In this document: positions 33,528 through 43,085 of the stretch, in pieces
Layout: every line of letters begins with the position of its first letter
Numbering within the stretch: the first letter of the stretch is position 1
From: Bradyrhizobium sp. CCGB12
GTDB lineage: Bacteria > Pseudomonadota > Alphaproteobacteria > Rhizobiales > Xanthobacteraceae
Direction: 5' to 3'
DNA length: 64,000 nt
Assembly (NCBI RefSeq): GCF_024199845.1
Contig: NZ_JANADO010000001.1
Location: 2,108,001 to 2,172,000 of the forward strand
Notes under the pieces: model-generated
The model's input: only the letters and a program-made list of their open reading frames with translations
Database searches by the model: none
Told to the model about the DNA's origin: nothing
Position numbers and translations under genes: made by a program

Positions 33528-34853
33528 TTAGTCCTCGAAGAAGCGGTTTTTAGGCCGCGGCAGGCCCAGATTCTCCCTCAAAGTGGGCCCTTCATACTCT
33601 TTGCGGAAAATCCCGCGCTTTTGGAGCTCCGGGACCACCTTGTCGACGAAATCGTCGAGGCCGGCGGGCAGGAACGGGAACATGATGTTGAAGCCGTCCG
33701 AGCCGCGCCCGACCAGCCATTCCTCCATCTGGTCAGCGATGGTCTTGGGCGTGCCGACGAAGGCGAGCCCGCCATAGCCGCCGACGCGCTGGGCGAGCTG
33801 GCGCACGGTGAGCTTTTCGCGGGCGGCGAGATCGACCATGCGCTGGCGGCCGCTCTTGCTGGCATTGGTCTCGGGGATGTCCGGGAGGGGGCCGTCAGGA
33901 TCGAAGCCGGAGGCGTCGGTGCCGAGGATGACGGAGAGCGAGGCGATGGCGCTGTCGTAGTGCACGCGGCTGTCGAGCAGGGCGCGCTTCTCCCTGGCTT
34001 CATCGACGCTATCGCCGACCACGACGAAGGCGCCGGGGAGGATCTTGAGGTGTTCAGGATCGCGGCCGACCTTCTCCATCCGGCCCTTGATGTCGGCATA
34101 GAGCTTTTGTCCGTCGACGAGGCTGCCGCCGCCGGTGAACACGGCTTCCGCCGTTTCCGCCGCAAGCTGCCGGCCGTCTTCCGAGGCGCCGGCCTGCACG
34201 ATCACCGGCCAGCCCTGCACCGGGCGGGCGATGTTGAGGGGACCGCGCACCCTCAGATATTTGCCGTTGTGGTCGAGCGTGTGCATTTTCGAGGGATCGA
34301 AGAACAGGCCGCTCTCGACGTCGCGCACGAAGGCGTCGTCGGCGAAGGAATCCCACAAGCCGGTGACGACGTCGTAGAACTCGCGGGCGCGCTTGTAGCG
34401 CTCGGCATGCTCCATGTGGTCGTCGAGGCCGAAATTCAGCGCCGCGTCCGGGTTCGAGGTGGTGACGATGTTCCAGCCCGCACGGCCGCCACTGAGATGG
34501 TCGAGCGAGGCAAAGCGGCGCGCGACGTGATAGGGCTCATCGAACGTGGTCGAGCCAGTCGCGATCAGGCCGATGCGCTCGGTGACCGCCGAGAGCGCCG
34601 ACAGCAGCGTGAACGGCTCGAACGAGGTCACGGTGTGGCTGCGCTTGAGCGCATTGATCGGCATGTTGAGGACGGCGAGGTGATCGGCCATGAAGAAGGC
34701 GTCGAACTTGCCGGCCTCGAGCTTTTGGATCAGCTGCTTGATGTGACCGAAATTGAAATTGGCGTCGGGCCAGGCCCCGGGATAGCGCCAGGCGCCGGTG
34801 TGGATGCTGATCGGGCGCATGAACGCGCCAAGCTTGAGTTGCCGTTGTGCCAT
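33528..34853 (-). CDS. LLM-class flavin-dependent monooxygenase (NtaA/SnaA/DszA type)
   Basis: 441 aa, the length of the NtaA/SnaA/SoxA/DszA branch of bacterial-luciferase-like FMNH2 monooxygenases. Landmarks: LKLGAFMRPISIHTGAWRYP, FDAFFMADHLAVLN, RIGLIATGSTTFDEPYHVARRFASLDHLSGGRAGWNIVTTSNPDAALNFG, and GWPVIVQAGASEDGRQLAAETAEAVFT. Substrate could be a sulfonate, sulfone, aminopolycarboxylate or similar; the partner flavin reductase is not adjacent. Monocistronic, upstream of rpmG on the same strand. Confidence 0.93.
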   Translation of the reverse strand: MAQRQLKLGAFMRPISIHTGAWRYPGAWPDANFNFGHIKQLIQKLEAGKFDAFFMADHLAVLNMPINALKRSHTVTSFEPFTLLSALSAVTERIGLIATGSTTFDEPYHVARRFASLDHLSGGRAGWNIVTTSNPDAALNFGLDDHMEHAERYKRAREFYDVVTGLWDSFADDAFVRDVESGLFFDPSKMHTLDHNGKYLRVRGPLNIARPVQGWPVIVQAGASEDGRQLAAETAEAVFTGGGSLVDGQKLYADIKGRMEKVGRDPEHLKILPGAFVVVGDSVDEAREKRALLDSRVHYDSAIASLSVILGTDASGFDPDGPLPDIPETNASKSGRQRMVDLAAREKLTVRQLAQRVGGYGGLAFVGTPKTIADQMEEWLVGRGSDGFNIMFPFLPAGLDDFVDKVVPELQKRGIFRKEYEGPTLRENLGLPRPKNRFFED

Positions 34854-34967
34854 CGCCCGGTGTCCGTTCTTGGTGACGCTCGGGAAGACATAGGCATGCT
34901 GGGGAACTCCGCCATTGGCGGAGGCGGGAAGAATTTTTTGTTTTTCGCTGTGCGCTCAGCAAATTCG

Positions 34968-35072
34968 CGTCATTCCGGGGCGCGCCTCTCGGCGCGAGCC
35001 CGGAATCCATCGAGCCGCAGAGACGGTGGATGCATGGATTCCGGGCTCGCGCTGCGCGCGCCCCGGAATGAC
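34968..35072. repeat. Palindromic intergenic repeat, family A (copy 2)
   Basis: About 105 bp: CGTCATTCCGGGGCGCGCC..GAGCCCGGAATCCAT pairs with ATGGATTCCGGGCTCGCGCTGCGCGCGCCCCGGAATGAC-like sequence. Very close to copy 1 at 6671. Located between the LLM and Nudix genes, both on the minus strand. Confidence 0.88.
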
Positions 35073-35104
35073 CAGAGGAGAGAGTCGCCCCTGGGAATGA
35101 CGAC

Positions 35105-35857
35105 TCAGCCCAAAATATCCTTCTGCATCTTGCCGCCGTAGAAATGGAAGAACGGCACCGGCGCATCGTGGCGGAGCGGGCCGGTGGCAAGGCGCGTGTC
35201 GAGCTCGTTGAGCACGTTGCGCGTCATCGGATGCAGATCGGCGAGCGGCTTTGAGCCGAGTTCGACCCAGACCAGCTCGACCAGCTCGGCATCGGCGTGG
35301 ATCACGCCATCGACGCGGTGGGTGATTGCGGAGGCATCCGCGGTGAAGAAGCGCGTGTCGAAGCGCTTGACGCGGCCGGGCGGCGTGATGGCACGGGCGA
35401 TCAGGAACAGGCCGGAGGGATCGGGCAGGAGGCCGGCATCCGCGAACGGTTTCCAGGGACCGTCGAGCTTCGGCGTCTTGCCCTCCGCTGTGCGGCCGAG
35501 GCAGAGACCCGTCTCCTCACAGGCCTCGCGGATAGCGGCAACGGCGAGCGATTTTGCGCGCGAGGCCGGCGTCTTCGGGCTGCCCTTGGCGAGATTGGCC
35601 TCTAACTCCGCAGTGATGGGCGCGGCGCAGGGCACGCGATAATCGGCCTTGTCGACCCGGCCGCCGGGAAAGACGAATTTTCCGGGCATGAACACCACCT
35701 TGTCGTGGCGCTTGCCGACCAGCACTTTCGGAATGGTGCCGCTGCGATCGACCAGGATCAGGGTCGCCGCATCCCTCGGGCGAAAATAGGGATGGTGGTC
35801 GGCTTCCTTCTCCTCGTGAACTTTGGCCTTCTCCTCCGCCGGCGAAATATCCGTCAT
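35105..35857 (-). CDS. Nudix hydrolase, long form with split box
   Basis: 250 aa from the ATG at 35857. The Nudix elements are GKFVFPGGRVDKAD and, about 50 residues later, AAIREACEETGLCLG. The usual spacing is expanded by an insertion, as in the NUDT7/NUDT19-like branch that handles CoA or related diphosphates. AATLILVDRSG and the C-terminal ELVELVWVELG complete the fold. The gene is next to DUF983 and rnr, a neighbourhood conserved in Rhizobiales. Substrate inferred only loosely. Confidence 0.88.
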   Translation of the reverse strand: MTDISPAEEKAKVHEEKEADHHPYFRPRDAATLILVDRSGTIPKVLVGKRHDKVVFMPGKFVFPGGRVDKADYRVPCAAPITAELEANLAKGSPKTPASRAKSLAVAAIREACEETGLCLGRTAEGKTPKLDGPWKPFADAGLLPDPSGLFLIARAITPPGRVKRFDTRFFTADASAITHRVDGVIHADAELVELVWVELGSKPLADLHPMTRNVLNELDTRLATGPLRHDAPVPFFHFYGGKMQKDILG

Positions 35858-35889
35858 GTCCTCACCCAAACCGCTTTTGCTTATTTTGC

Positions 35890-36330
35890 TTACACAGGCG
35901 GAATACCATCGGGAGGGTTCTCGTCAAACCCGTGCATGCGCAGAGCCCATTGCAAGCCGACCACAGCTCCCTTCACAGGCTGCAATAGCGCGAGCGAGGC
36001 GACGAAGGTGAACGGCAGATAGGCCACGAAGCTGAGCCAGACCGGCGTCGTGTAGTTGGTCTCGATCCAGAGGATGGCGGGCACCACGATGTGGCCGACG
36101 ATGACGATCACGAGATAGGCGGGCAGATCGTCGGCGCGGTGCGGGGTGAAGTCGAGGCCGCATTCGGCGCAATTGTCCGCTGTCTTCAGGAAGGCGCGGA
36201 ACAGTTTTCCTTCGCCGCAGCGCGGGCACCGGCCGCGAAAGCCGCGCTTCATCGCAGCCCAGACGTCGCGCTTTTCGACGAGGCCGGTCTCGCGCGTCCA
36301 GATCTTTGGGGCCGTGCTCATCGTCACCAT
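35890..36330 (-). CDS. DUF983 membrane protein
   Basis: 146 aa. An N-terminal zinc-ribbon-like cluster (RCPRCGEGKLFRAFLKTADNCAECGLDF: two CxxC pairs) precedes two membrane helices (LVIVIVGHIVVPAILWIET and WLSFVAYLPFTFVASLALLQPVKG). Typical of the alphaproteobacterial DUF983 family, unknown function. ATG 36330 overlaps the last codons of rnr by 7 nt; ATG 36321 is an alternative that starts within the rnr stop region. Either way translation is coupled to rnr. Confidence 0.88.
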   Translation of the reverse strand: MVTMSTAPKIWTRETGLVEKRDVWAAMKRGFRGRCPRCGEGKLFRAFLKTADNCAECGLDFTPHRADDLPAYLVIVIVGHIVVPAILWIETNYTTPVWLSFVAYLPFTFVASLALLQPVKGAVVGLQWALRMHGFDENPPDGIPPV

Positions 36331-38681
36331 GCCTTGCCCTTCTGACCCCCGCCTTTTCCTTTGTTCTTTCCCTTGCCCTTCTTCGGCTTGCCGGGTTTCG
36401 GCTTCGGCGGCTTGCGTTTTCTGTCCGGACTGCGGCCGGGATGCGCCTTGAACGAGGGACGGCGTTGCGGACCCGGTTGCCTGCGGTCGCGTGGCGCGGT
36501 CTCGCTGGAGGACGACAGCAGCTCGAAGCGCAGCGCGCCCGCGATAGGCGCGGCTTCGATCAAGCGGACGTCCACGACGTCGCCCAGCTGATACATGGCG
36601 CCACTGCGCGAGCCGACCAGCGCGTGGCGGCCCTCGTCATAGTTGAAATATTCCGTGCCGAGGGATCGGATCGGGATCAATCCGTCGGCGCCAGTCTCGC
36701 TCAGCTTGACGAACAGCCCGGCGCGCGTGACGCCGGAGACTCGGCCCTGGAAAGTCGAGCCGATACGGTCGGCTAGGTGATGCGCGATCAGGCGGTCGAC
36801 GGTCTCGCGCTCTGCCTTCATCGCGCGACGTTCGGTCACCGAGATGTGGGCTGCGACCTCGCCGAGGCTTTCCGGCGTCTCGCTGTCGGGCAGGGCGCCT
36901 TCGCCGAGGCCGAGTGCGCGGACCAGCGCGCGGTGCACGACGAGGTCGGCATAGCGGCGGATCGGCGAGGTGAAATGCGCGTAGCGGCGCAAATTCAGGC
37001 CGAAATGACCGTAGTTCTCCGAGGAATATTCGGCCTGCGCCTGGGCGCGGAGCACCACCTCGCTGACCAGCGGGAAGTGGTCGTGGCCTTCGAGCTGGGC
37101 CAGCACGCGGTTGAACAAAGCGGGGCGCAGCGCGCCCGATTTGGCGAAGGGGACGTCGAGCGTCTTCAGGAATTCCTGGAGCGCGTGGACCTTCTCCAGC
37201 GTCGGCTCGTCATGCACGCGGTAGATCAGCGGCAGCGATTTCTTCTCCAGCATCTCCGCTGCGGCGACGTTGGCGAGGATCATGAACTCCTCGATCAGCT
37301 TGTGCGCGTCAAGTCTGTCGGGGACGATGACGCGATCGACCGTGCCGTCGCTCTTCAAGAGGATCTTTCGCTCGGGCAGGTCGAGATTGAGCGGATCGCG
37401 CTCGTCGCGCGCGCGCTTGACGCAGGCATAGGCCGCATAGAGTGGCCTCAGGATCGGATCGAGCAGGGGGCCGGTGGTGTCGTCTGGCCGGCCGTCGATC
37501 GCGGCCTGCGCCTGCGCATAGCTCAGCTTCGCCGCTGAGCGCATCAGGATGCGATGAAAACTGTGCGAACGCTTGCGGCCGTCAGGTGCAATGATCATCC
37601 GCACCGCGAGCGCGCCGCGCGGCTCACCCGGCACCAGCGAGCACAGATTGTTGGAGATGCGCTCTGGCAGCATCGGCACGACGCGGTCGGGGAAATAGAC
37701 CGAATTGCCGCGATCGAGCGCGTCGCGGTCAAGCGCGGTGCCTGGTCGGACGTAGAAGCTCACATCCGCAATGGCGACGTCGACAATGAAGCCGCCCTTG
37801 TTGTTCGGATCGGGGTCGGGCTGCGCGTGTACAGCGTCGTCGTGATCTTTCGCGTCCGGTGGATCGATGGTGACGAGCGGGACGTCGCGCCAGTCTTCGC
37901 GGCCCTTAAGATTGGCCGGCTCTGCCGCTTCGGCTTCGTGCTCTGCCGCGGGCCGGAATTGCAGGGGGATGTCGTGCGCGTAGATCGCGATCAGGCTGAT
38001 CGCCTTCTCCGACTTGACCGAGCCGAGCTTCTCCTTGACCCGGCCGGAGGCCAGCCCAAAGCTGCGCGTGCGGACGATGTCGACGCTGACGAGGTCGCCG
38101 TCCTGGGCGCCCTGCGTGTCGGCCGCGGCGATGTTCAGCTCGCGGTCGGCAGCCTTCTTGTCGACAGGGACGAGCCGTCCGCCGCCTTCCGGCAGGCTGC
38201 GGAAGACGCCGAGGATGCGGCTTTTCGTCTTGTCGAAGACCTTGATGATATGGCCGCGATAGGCCGGACCTTCGTTCTCGTCCGAGCGCTCGACGCGCAG
38301 CAGCGCGCGATCGCCGATTCCGGCTGCGGTGCCGGGCTTTGGCCGGCGCGGCATGACGATGAGGATTCTTGGCGGCTCGCCGCTTTCGACCTCGTCCCAT
38401 TCGGTGGGAGAGGCGATCAGTTCGCCGTCGGCGTCGCGGCCGGAGATGTCGGCGACCAGCGTCGTCGGCAGACTGTCGGGCTCGGAAACCTTGTGGCGCT
38501 TTCTCTTGATGATGCCGTCGTCGGCGAGCTCGCGCAGCATGCGCTTGAGCTCGACGCGATCGGCGTTCTTCAGGCCGAACTCGCGCGCAATTTCGCGGGT
38601 CCCGACCTTTCCATGATTTGCCTTGATGAAGGCGACGATGGCATTCCGATCGGGAAAGCCATGGTCATTCTTACGTTTCAC
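36324..38681 (-). CDS. rnr: Ribonuclease R
   Basis: 785 aa, GTG start with AGAGG 5 nt upstream. N-terminal winged-helix and cold-shock regions, then the RNB catalytic domain with metal-binding VTIDPPDAKDHDDAVHA and DVAIADVSFYVRPGTALD. The S1 domain follows (GSTFQGRVSGVTRAGLFVKLSETGADGLIP). The tail is a very basic Lys/Gly/Pro stretch (KPKPGKPKKGKGKNKGKGGG) that probably binds RNA. A 3'-5' exoribonuclease that digests structured RNA. Follows topA by 7 nt and overlaps DUF983. Confidence 0.95.
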   Translation of the reverse strand: MKRKNDHGFPDRNAIVAFIKANHGKVGTREIAREFGLKNADRVELKRMLRELADDGIIKRKRHKVSEPDSLPTTLVADISGRDADGELIASPTEWDEVESGEPPRILIVMPRRPKPGTAAGIGDRALLRVERSDENEGPAYRGHIIKVFDKTKSRILGVFRSLPEGGGRLVPVDKKAADRELNIAAADTQGAQDGDLVSVDIVRTRSFGLASGRVKEKLGSVKSEKAISLIAIYAHDIPLQFRPAAEHEAEAAEPANLKGREDWRDVPLVTIDPPDAKDHDDAVHAQPDPDPNNKGGFIVDVAIADVSFYVRPGTALDRDALDRGNSVYFPDRVVPMLPERISNNLCSLVPGEPRGALAVRMIIAPDGRKRSHSFHRILMRSAAKLSYAQAQAAIDGRPDDTTGPLLDPILRPLYAAYACVKRARDERDPLNLDLPERKILLKSDGTVDRVIVPDRLDAHKLIEEFMILANVAAAEMLEKKSLPLIYRVHDEPTLEKVHALQEFLKTLDVPFAKSGALRPALFNRVLAQLEGHDHFPLVSEVVLRAQAQAEYSSENYGHFGLNLRRYAHFTSPIRRYADLVVHRALVRALGLGEGALPDSETPESLGEVAAHISVTERRAMKAERETVDRLIAHHLADRIGSTFQGRVSGVTRAGLFVKLSETGADGLIPIRSLGTEYFNYDEGRHALVGSRSGAMYQLGDVVDVRLIEAAPIAGALRFELLSSSSETAPRDRRQPGPQRRPSFKAHPGRSPDRKRKPPKPKPGKPKKGKGKNKGKGGGQKGKAW

Positions 38682-38688
38682 TTAACCT

Positions 38689-41454
38689 CTAATTCTTGCC
38701 GGCACTCTTCTTGGCCGGAGCCTTGGTGGCGGCGGCCTTGGTCGGCGACGGCTTCGTGGCAGAAGTCTTGGCGGTCGACGATACGGCGGCGCGCGCCTTG
38801 CTGGTTGATTCAGTTTTCGATTTGGCCGCGGCTTTCTTCGCGGCCGGTTTCTTCGGTTTTGGCGCGGCGTCCTCGCCATCGGCGGCCTTCGCCGCAGCCT
38901 TCTTGGCCTTGGCCGGCTTTGCCGCCTTCTTCGCCTTGGTTTTGCCGCCGCCTTTCGCCGCGCGCTCGTCGATCAGCGCGACCGCCTGGGGCAGCGTGAT
39001 GGCGTCCTTCTCGAACTCGGCCGGGATCGTCGCGTTGACGCCGCCGGCCGTGACGTAGGCGCCGTAGCGGCCGCTCTTCACAGTGACGGTACCGAGCGTC
39101 GGATGATCGCCGATTGCCTTGCCGGGATCGGCGCCAAAGCGGCGGCTCGGCCCCTTCGCGACCTTCTCGGCGATCAGCGTCACGGCGCGGTTGAGGCCGA
39201 TGTCGAAGACTTCGTCGCCGGCCTCGAGGCTGGCATAGGTCTTCTCGTGCTTCACGAACGGCCCGAAGCGGCCGAGACCGGCCGTGATGGGCTGGCCAGT
39301 TTCCGGATGCTTGCCGATCTCACGCGGCAGCGAGAGGAGCTTCAGCGCAAGCTCGAGATCGACATCCCCAGGCGAGGTGCCCTTCGGAATGCCCGCGCGC
39401 TTCGGCTTCTCGCCTTCCTCATAGTCCTTGGGCTCGCCGAGCTGGATGTAGGGGCCGAAGCGGCCGGCCTTGACCCAGACATCGCGACCCGTATCGGGAT
39501 CCTGGCCGAGCGAACGGTCGGCGGTCGCCTCGCCATCGGCGGCGAGCTGGCGGGTGTAGCGGCATTCCGGATAGTTCGAGCAGCCGACGAAGGCGCCGAA
39601 CTTGCCGGCCTTCAGGTTGAGCCGGCCGTTGCCGCAGCTCGGGCACTGCCTGATATCGCCGCCATCCGCGCGCGGCGGATAGATGTGCTGGCCCAGCATG
39701 TCGTCGAGCACGTCCAGCACCTGCGCGACGCGCAACTCCTTGATGTCGTCGACGGCACCGATGAAGCCGGTCCAGAAATCCTTCAGCACCTGCTGCCAGG
39801 AAATCTCGTTGTTGGAGATGCGATCGAGCTGCTCTTCGAGGCTCGCCGTGAAGTCGTACTCGACGTAGCGGGCAAAAAAGCTTTCGAGGAAGGCGACCAC
39901 GACGCGGCCCTTGTCCTCGCCGTGCAGGCGCTTCTTCTCCAGCTTGACGTAGCCGCGGTCCTTGAGGACCTGAAGGATCGAGGCATAGGTCGAGGGCCGG
40001 CCGATGCCGAGCTCTTCCATGCGCTTGACGAGCGACGCTTCCGAGAAACGCGGCGGCGGTTCGGTGAAATGCTGGGTGACGGCGAGCGACTGCCGCTTCA
40101 ACGCGTCGCCCGAGCTCATCGCCGGCAGGCGGCGGGAATCCTCGTCCTCCTCGTCGTCGCGGCCTTCCTGATACAGCGCGAGGAAGCCATCGAACTTGAC
40201 GACCTGTCCGGTGGCACGAAGCTCCAGCGTACGGCCGCCGGCCTTCGCGGTGATGTCGACGGTGGTGCGTTCCAGCTCGGCCGATTCCATCTGGCTTGCA
40301 ATGGTGCGCTTCCAGATCAGCTCATAGAGCCGGGCCTGGTCGGCATCGAGCTTGCGGCTCATGTTGTCGGGGCGGCGCGACATATCGGTCGGGCGGATCG
40401 CTTCGTGCGCTTCCTGGGCGTTCTTGGCCTTGGCCTGGTACTGGCGCGGGGCATCCGGCACGTAGGCGTTGCCGTAATCCTCGCCGATCACCTTGCGCGC
40501 CTGGGTGATCGCTTCGGGGGCGATCTGCACGCCGTCGGTACGCATATAAGTAATGAGCCCGGTGGTCTCGCCGCCGATGTCGATGCCTTCATAGAGGCGC
40601 TGCGCAATGCGCATCGTATGCGCCGGCGCAAAACCATATTTGCGGCTGGCTTCCTGCTGCAAGGTCGAGGTGGTGAAGGGCGCCTGCGGATTGCGCCGGG
40701 CCGGCTTGGCGTCGACCGCGGTGACGGCGTAGGCGGCGGCTTCCAGCGCCTTCTTGAAGTCTTCCGCTTCTGCGCCGCTGCCGACATCGAGCCGCTGGAT
40801 CTTCTTGCCGTCGGCGCCGACAAGGCGGGCCTCGAATGCATCGCCGCGCGGCGTCAACAGGGTCGCGATCAGCGACCAGTATTCGCGCGGCACGAACTTC
40901 TCGATCTCGAGCTCGCGGTCGCAGACGAGACGCAGCGCCACCGACTGCACGCGGCCGGCCGAGCGGGCGCCCGGCAGCTTGCGCCACAGCACGGGGGAGA
41001 GGGTGAAGCCGACCAGATAATCCAGTGCGCGGCGGGCCATGTAAGCATCGACCAGCGCGCCGTCGATCTGGCGCGGATGCTTCATCGCGTCCGTGACGGC
41101 CTGCTTGGTGATGGCGTTGAACACCACGCGCTCGATCTTCTGATCCTTCAGCGCGCGCTTCTCTTTCATCACCTCCAGCACGTGCCAGGAGATGGCCTCG
41201 CCCTCGCGATCAGGGTCGGTCGCCAGAATCAGGCGGTCGGCGCTCTTCAGGGATTTGGCGATATCGTTGAGCCGGCCGGCCGCCTTGGGGTCGACCTCCC
41301 AGATCATCTTGAAATTCGCGTCCGGATCGACGGAGCCGTTCTTGGCGGGAAGGTCGCGGACATGGCCGAATGAAGCCAGGACCTCGTAGGACGAGCCCAG
41401 ATATTTGTTGATCGTCTTGGCTTTCGCCGGCGACTCCACAATGACGATATTCAT
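38689..41454 (-). CDS. topA: DNA topoisomerase I
   Basis: 921 aa. Toprim domain MNIVIVESPAKAKTINKYLG with LATDPDREGEAISWH, and active-site Tyr303 in TTGLITYMRTDG. Then one Cys4 zinc ribbon (RQCPSCGNGRLNLKAGKFGAFVGCSNYPEC), several C-terminal FGPYIQLGEP / RYGAYVTAGG-type repeats, and a Lys/Ala-rich tail (about the last 90 residues) for DNA binding. Relaxes negative supercoils. ATG 41454 is where homology begins; the much longer upstream frame is not coding. First gene of topA-rnr-DUF983. Confidence 0.96.
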   Translation of the reverse strand: MNIVIVESPAKAKTINKYLGSSYEVLASFGHVRDLPAKNGSVDPDANFKMIWEVDPKAAGRLNDIAKSLKSADRLILATDPDREGEAISWHVLEVMKEKRALKDQKIERVVFNAITKQAVTDAMKHPRQIDGALVDAYMARRALDYLVGFTLSPVLWRKLPGARSAGRVQSVALRLVCDRELEIEKFVPREYWSLIATLLTPRGDAFEARLVGADGKKIQRLDVGSGAEAEDFKKALEAAAYAVTAVDAKPARRNPQAPFTTSTLQQEASRKYGFAPAHTMRIAQRLYEGIDIGGETTGLITYMRTDGVQIAPEAITQARKVIGEDYGNAYVPDAPRQYQAKAKNAQEAHEAIRPTDMSRRPDNMSRKLDADQARLYELIWKRTIASQMESAELERTTVDITAKAGGRTLELRATGQVVKFDGFLALYQEGRDDEEDEDSRRLPAMSSGDALKRQSLAVTQHFTEPPPRFSEASLVKRMEELGIGRPSTYASILQVLKDRGYVKLEKKRLHGEDKGRVVVAFLESFFARYVEYDFTASLEEQLDRISNNEISWQQVLKDFWTGFIGAVDDIKELRVAQVLDVLDDMLGQHIYPPRADGGDIRQCPSCGNGRLNLKAGKFGAFVGCSNYPECRYTRQLAADGEATADRSLGQDPDTGRDVWVKAGRFGPYIQLGEPKDYEEGEKPKRAGIPKGTSPGDVDLELALKLLSLPREIGKHPETGQPITAGLGRFGPFVKHEKTYASLEAGDEVFDIGLNRAVTLIAEKVAKGPSRRFGADPGKAIGDHPTLGTVTVKSGRYGAYVTAGGVNATIPAEFEKDAITLPQAVALIDERAAKGGGKTKAKKAAKPAKAKKAAAKAADGEDAAPKPKKPAAKKAAAKSKTESTSKARAAVSSTAKTSATKPSPTKAAATKAPAKKSAGKN

Positions 41455-41646
41455 GTAGTTCCAGTAACTTACGGGAAAATCTTTGGCCGAAAACGAAAGG
41501 ACTCGGGTCGGCCGTTTCGATCCGAACATGGGTGGTGAGGCCGTTCCTGTCAAATCGAGGGATGTTGAAAGCCGCCAAGATGGGAAAAGTTTCATATCGA
41601 GAAAGTTGCAGAATACCACCTTGGAGTTGCGGCCGATGTCGGCGTA

Positions 41647-41922
41647 ATGTTTCTGCGGGGCATGGATTCGGGGTTGGGTCTGGTGACGAAGCCAGGAAAG
41701 AAACGAGCGCGCGCCGCAACGGGCGCGCCGGGGGGCTCGCGCAGCGAGGAACCGGGGGAAGGGGGGGCGGATGAGGCGGTGGCCTTCATTGCCGAGCAGA
41801 CGGCCGCCCTGCGCAAGCTCGCGGAGCGCCACAAGCTGGACGTGTTGCATTATCTCTTGGGCATGACGCAGCTCGAGGCCGACGAGCATCTGAGGCTGCG
41901 GACCAGGCGCAAGCTGTCGTGA
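41647..41922 (+). CDS. Conserved hypothetical protein
   Basis: 91 aa (an ATG at 41662 would give 86). Basic, disordered N-terminal half (VTKPGKKRARAATGAPGGSR), then a helical region AVAFIAEQTAALRKLAERHKLDVLHYLLGMTQLEADEHLRLRTRRKLS. No family recognised. It is divergent from topA with a 192-bp gap and followed by the IS-interrupted repeat. Ribosome-binding site weak; supported mainly by its conserved-looking helical end. Confidence 0.6.
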   Translation: MFLRGMDSGLGLVTKPGKKRARAATGAPGGSRSEEPGEGGADEAVAFIAEQTAALRKLAERHKLDVLHYLLGMTQLEADEHLRLRTRRKLS

Positions 41923-41957
41923 GGGGCGCTGGGTCAATAAGCGCTCTGCATCAACGT

Positions 41958-42033
41958 CGTCATTGCGAGCGCAGCGAAGCAATCCAGAATCCCTCCGCGG
42001 AAAGACTCTGGATTGCTTCGCTGCGCTCGCAAT
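41958..42033. repeat. Palindromic repeat family B (copy 4), split by the IS element
   Basis: 76 bp of a family B element (CGTCATTGCGAGCGCAGCGA..CAATCCAGA..TCTGGATTGCTTCGCTGCGC) that ends abruptly at CTCGCAAT where the IS begins. The missing GACGG end reappears after the IS at 43086-43095 (GCAATGACGG). Joining the flanks, minus one GCAAT, restores a normal repeat. Confidence 0.93.
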
Positions 42034-43085
42034 TGTGCAAGTTCACTAATTCGCTGATCGAATCCGTTCCCAGCGTGGAGGATCCGATGCGCGACAACAG
42101 CTTCGACCGGACGATTGAGCGGAATTATCTTCAGAAGTGGCGGTTCCTGATCGCCGAGTATGAGGAGGTGAAGGCCGGGCGGTCGGCGACGTTCCGCCGG
42201 GTGGGAGACTTCTACAAGCACCACGGCACCTGCTCGCAGACCTTCCGGAAGTACTACAACCGCTACCTGCGGAGCGGCGCGGAGGCTGACCTGTTGCCGC
42301 AACGCCGCGGACCGAAGTGGCGCGAGCGCCGCGAGCCGCAAGGCATCGAGGCGGAGATCGTTGCTTGCCGAACGCGCGGCATGAACCGGTACGAGGTCCA
42401 CGCTGCCTTGCGCGAACGGCGAGATACGGTACCGTCGCTCTCGACCATCTACCGGGTCTTCAAACGCAATCAGCTCAACCGCCGCACCCCGACGATGCGC
42501 GAGGAGAAACGTCGTATTATCAAGGACAAGATCGGCGAGCTCGGCCATGTCGACCTGCACCAGCTGTCCCGCGACATGTTCCTGGCGCCCCCCTCAAGCC
42601 CCGCCTTTATCGTCAGCCTGGTCGACAGTTGCTCGCGCCTGGCCTGGGCCGAGGTGCTGACTTCAAAAAAGGCCCTGCCGGTCATGTTTAAGACCTTGAA
42701 GATGATCAACACGCTCAACGTCACCTATGGGATCCAGTTTGCCGAGATCCTGTCCGACAACGGCGCGGAGTTCGCATCCCGCAACACGCCTGAAGAGCAT
42801 CCCTTCGAGGCCATGCTGATCGAGCTCGGCATCAAGCATCGCTACACCAGACCCTACCGGCCGCAGACCAACGGCAAGGTCGAACGCTTCTGGCGAACCC
42901 TGGACGACGACGTCATCGAAGGCGCAACCTTCGATAACCTAGACCACTTCGCCAACGAGCTGTTCGAGTACGTGATCTACTACAATAACTTCAGGCCCCA
43001 TCAGGCCCTCGGCGGCAAGACACCGAAGGAATTTGCCGAGGCCCAGACCTAAACCATTCGATCAGCGAATTAGTGAACTTGCACA
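42034..43085 (+). mobile_element. Complete IS481-family insertion sequence, 1052 bp
   Basis: Perfect 30-bp terminal inverted repeats (42034-42063 and 43056-43085, starting TGTGCAAGTTCACTAATTCG). A 5-bp target duplication GCAAT flanks it at 42029-42033 and 43086-43090. It carries one intact transposase gene covering almost the whole element. The perfect ends, intact gene and clean target repeat indicate a recent, possibly active insertion. Confidence 0.95.
42087..43052 (+). CDS. IS481-family transposase (DDE)
   Basis: 321 aa from the ATG at 42087 (GGAGG 5 nt upstream). N-terminal HTH region (FRRVGDFYKHHGTCSQTFRKYYNRY) and a second helical part with QRRGPKWRERREP, ending LSTIYRVFKRNQLNRR. The rve integrase core follows: first Asp in LGHVDLHQLSRD, second in EILSDNGAEFAS, Glu in PQTNGKVERFWRTL. 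No frameshift is needed, as expected for IS481. A longer frame upstream of 42087 runs outside the element and is not part of the gene. Confidence 0.95.
   Translation: MRDNSFDRTIERNYLQKWRFLIAEYEEVKAGRSATFRRVGDFYKHHGTCSQTFRKYYNRYLRSGAEADLLPQRRGPKWRERREPQGIEAEIVACRTRGMNRYEVHAALRERRDTVPSLSTIYRVFKRNQLNRRTPTMREEKRRIIKDKIGELGHVDLHQLSRDMFLAPPSSPAFIVSLVDSCSRLAWAEVLTSKKALPVMFKTLKMINTLNVTYGIQFAEILSDNGAEFASRNTPEEHPFEAMLIELGIKHRYTRPYRPQTNGKVERFWRTLDDDVIEGATFDNLDHFANELFEYVIYYNNFRPHQALGGKTPKEFAEAQT

Noticed and set aside
39103..41373. 756-codon open frame on the plus strand opposite topA
   Set aside because: It is an antisense shadow: topA is certain from its catalytic motifs, and the plus-strand translation has no family, no ribosome-binding site and an Arg/Ala/Asp-biased composition from codon reversal.
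41919..42086. Extension of the transposase into the repeat left of the IS
   Set aside because: It crosses the IS terminus, and the family-typical start is at 42087 with GGAGG upstream.
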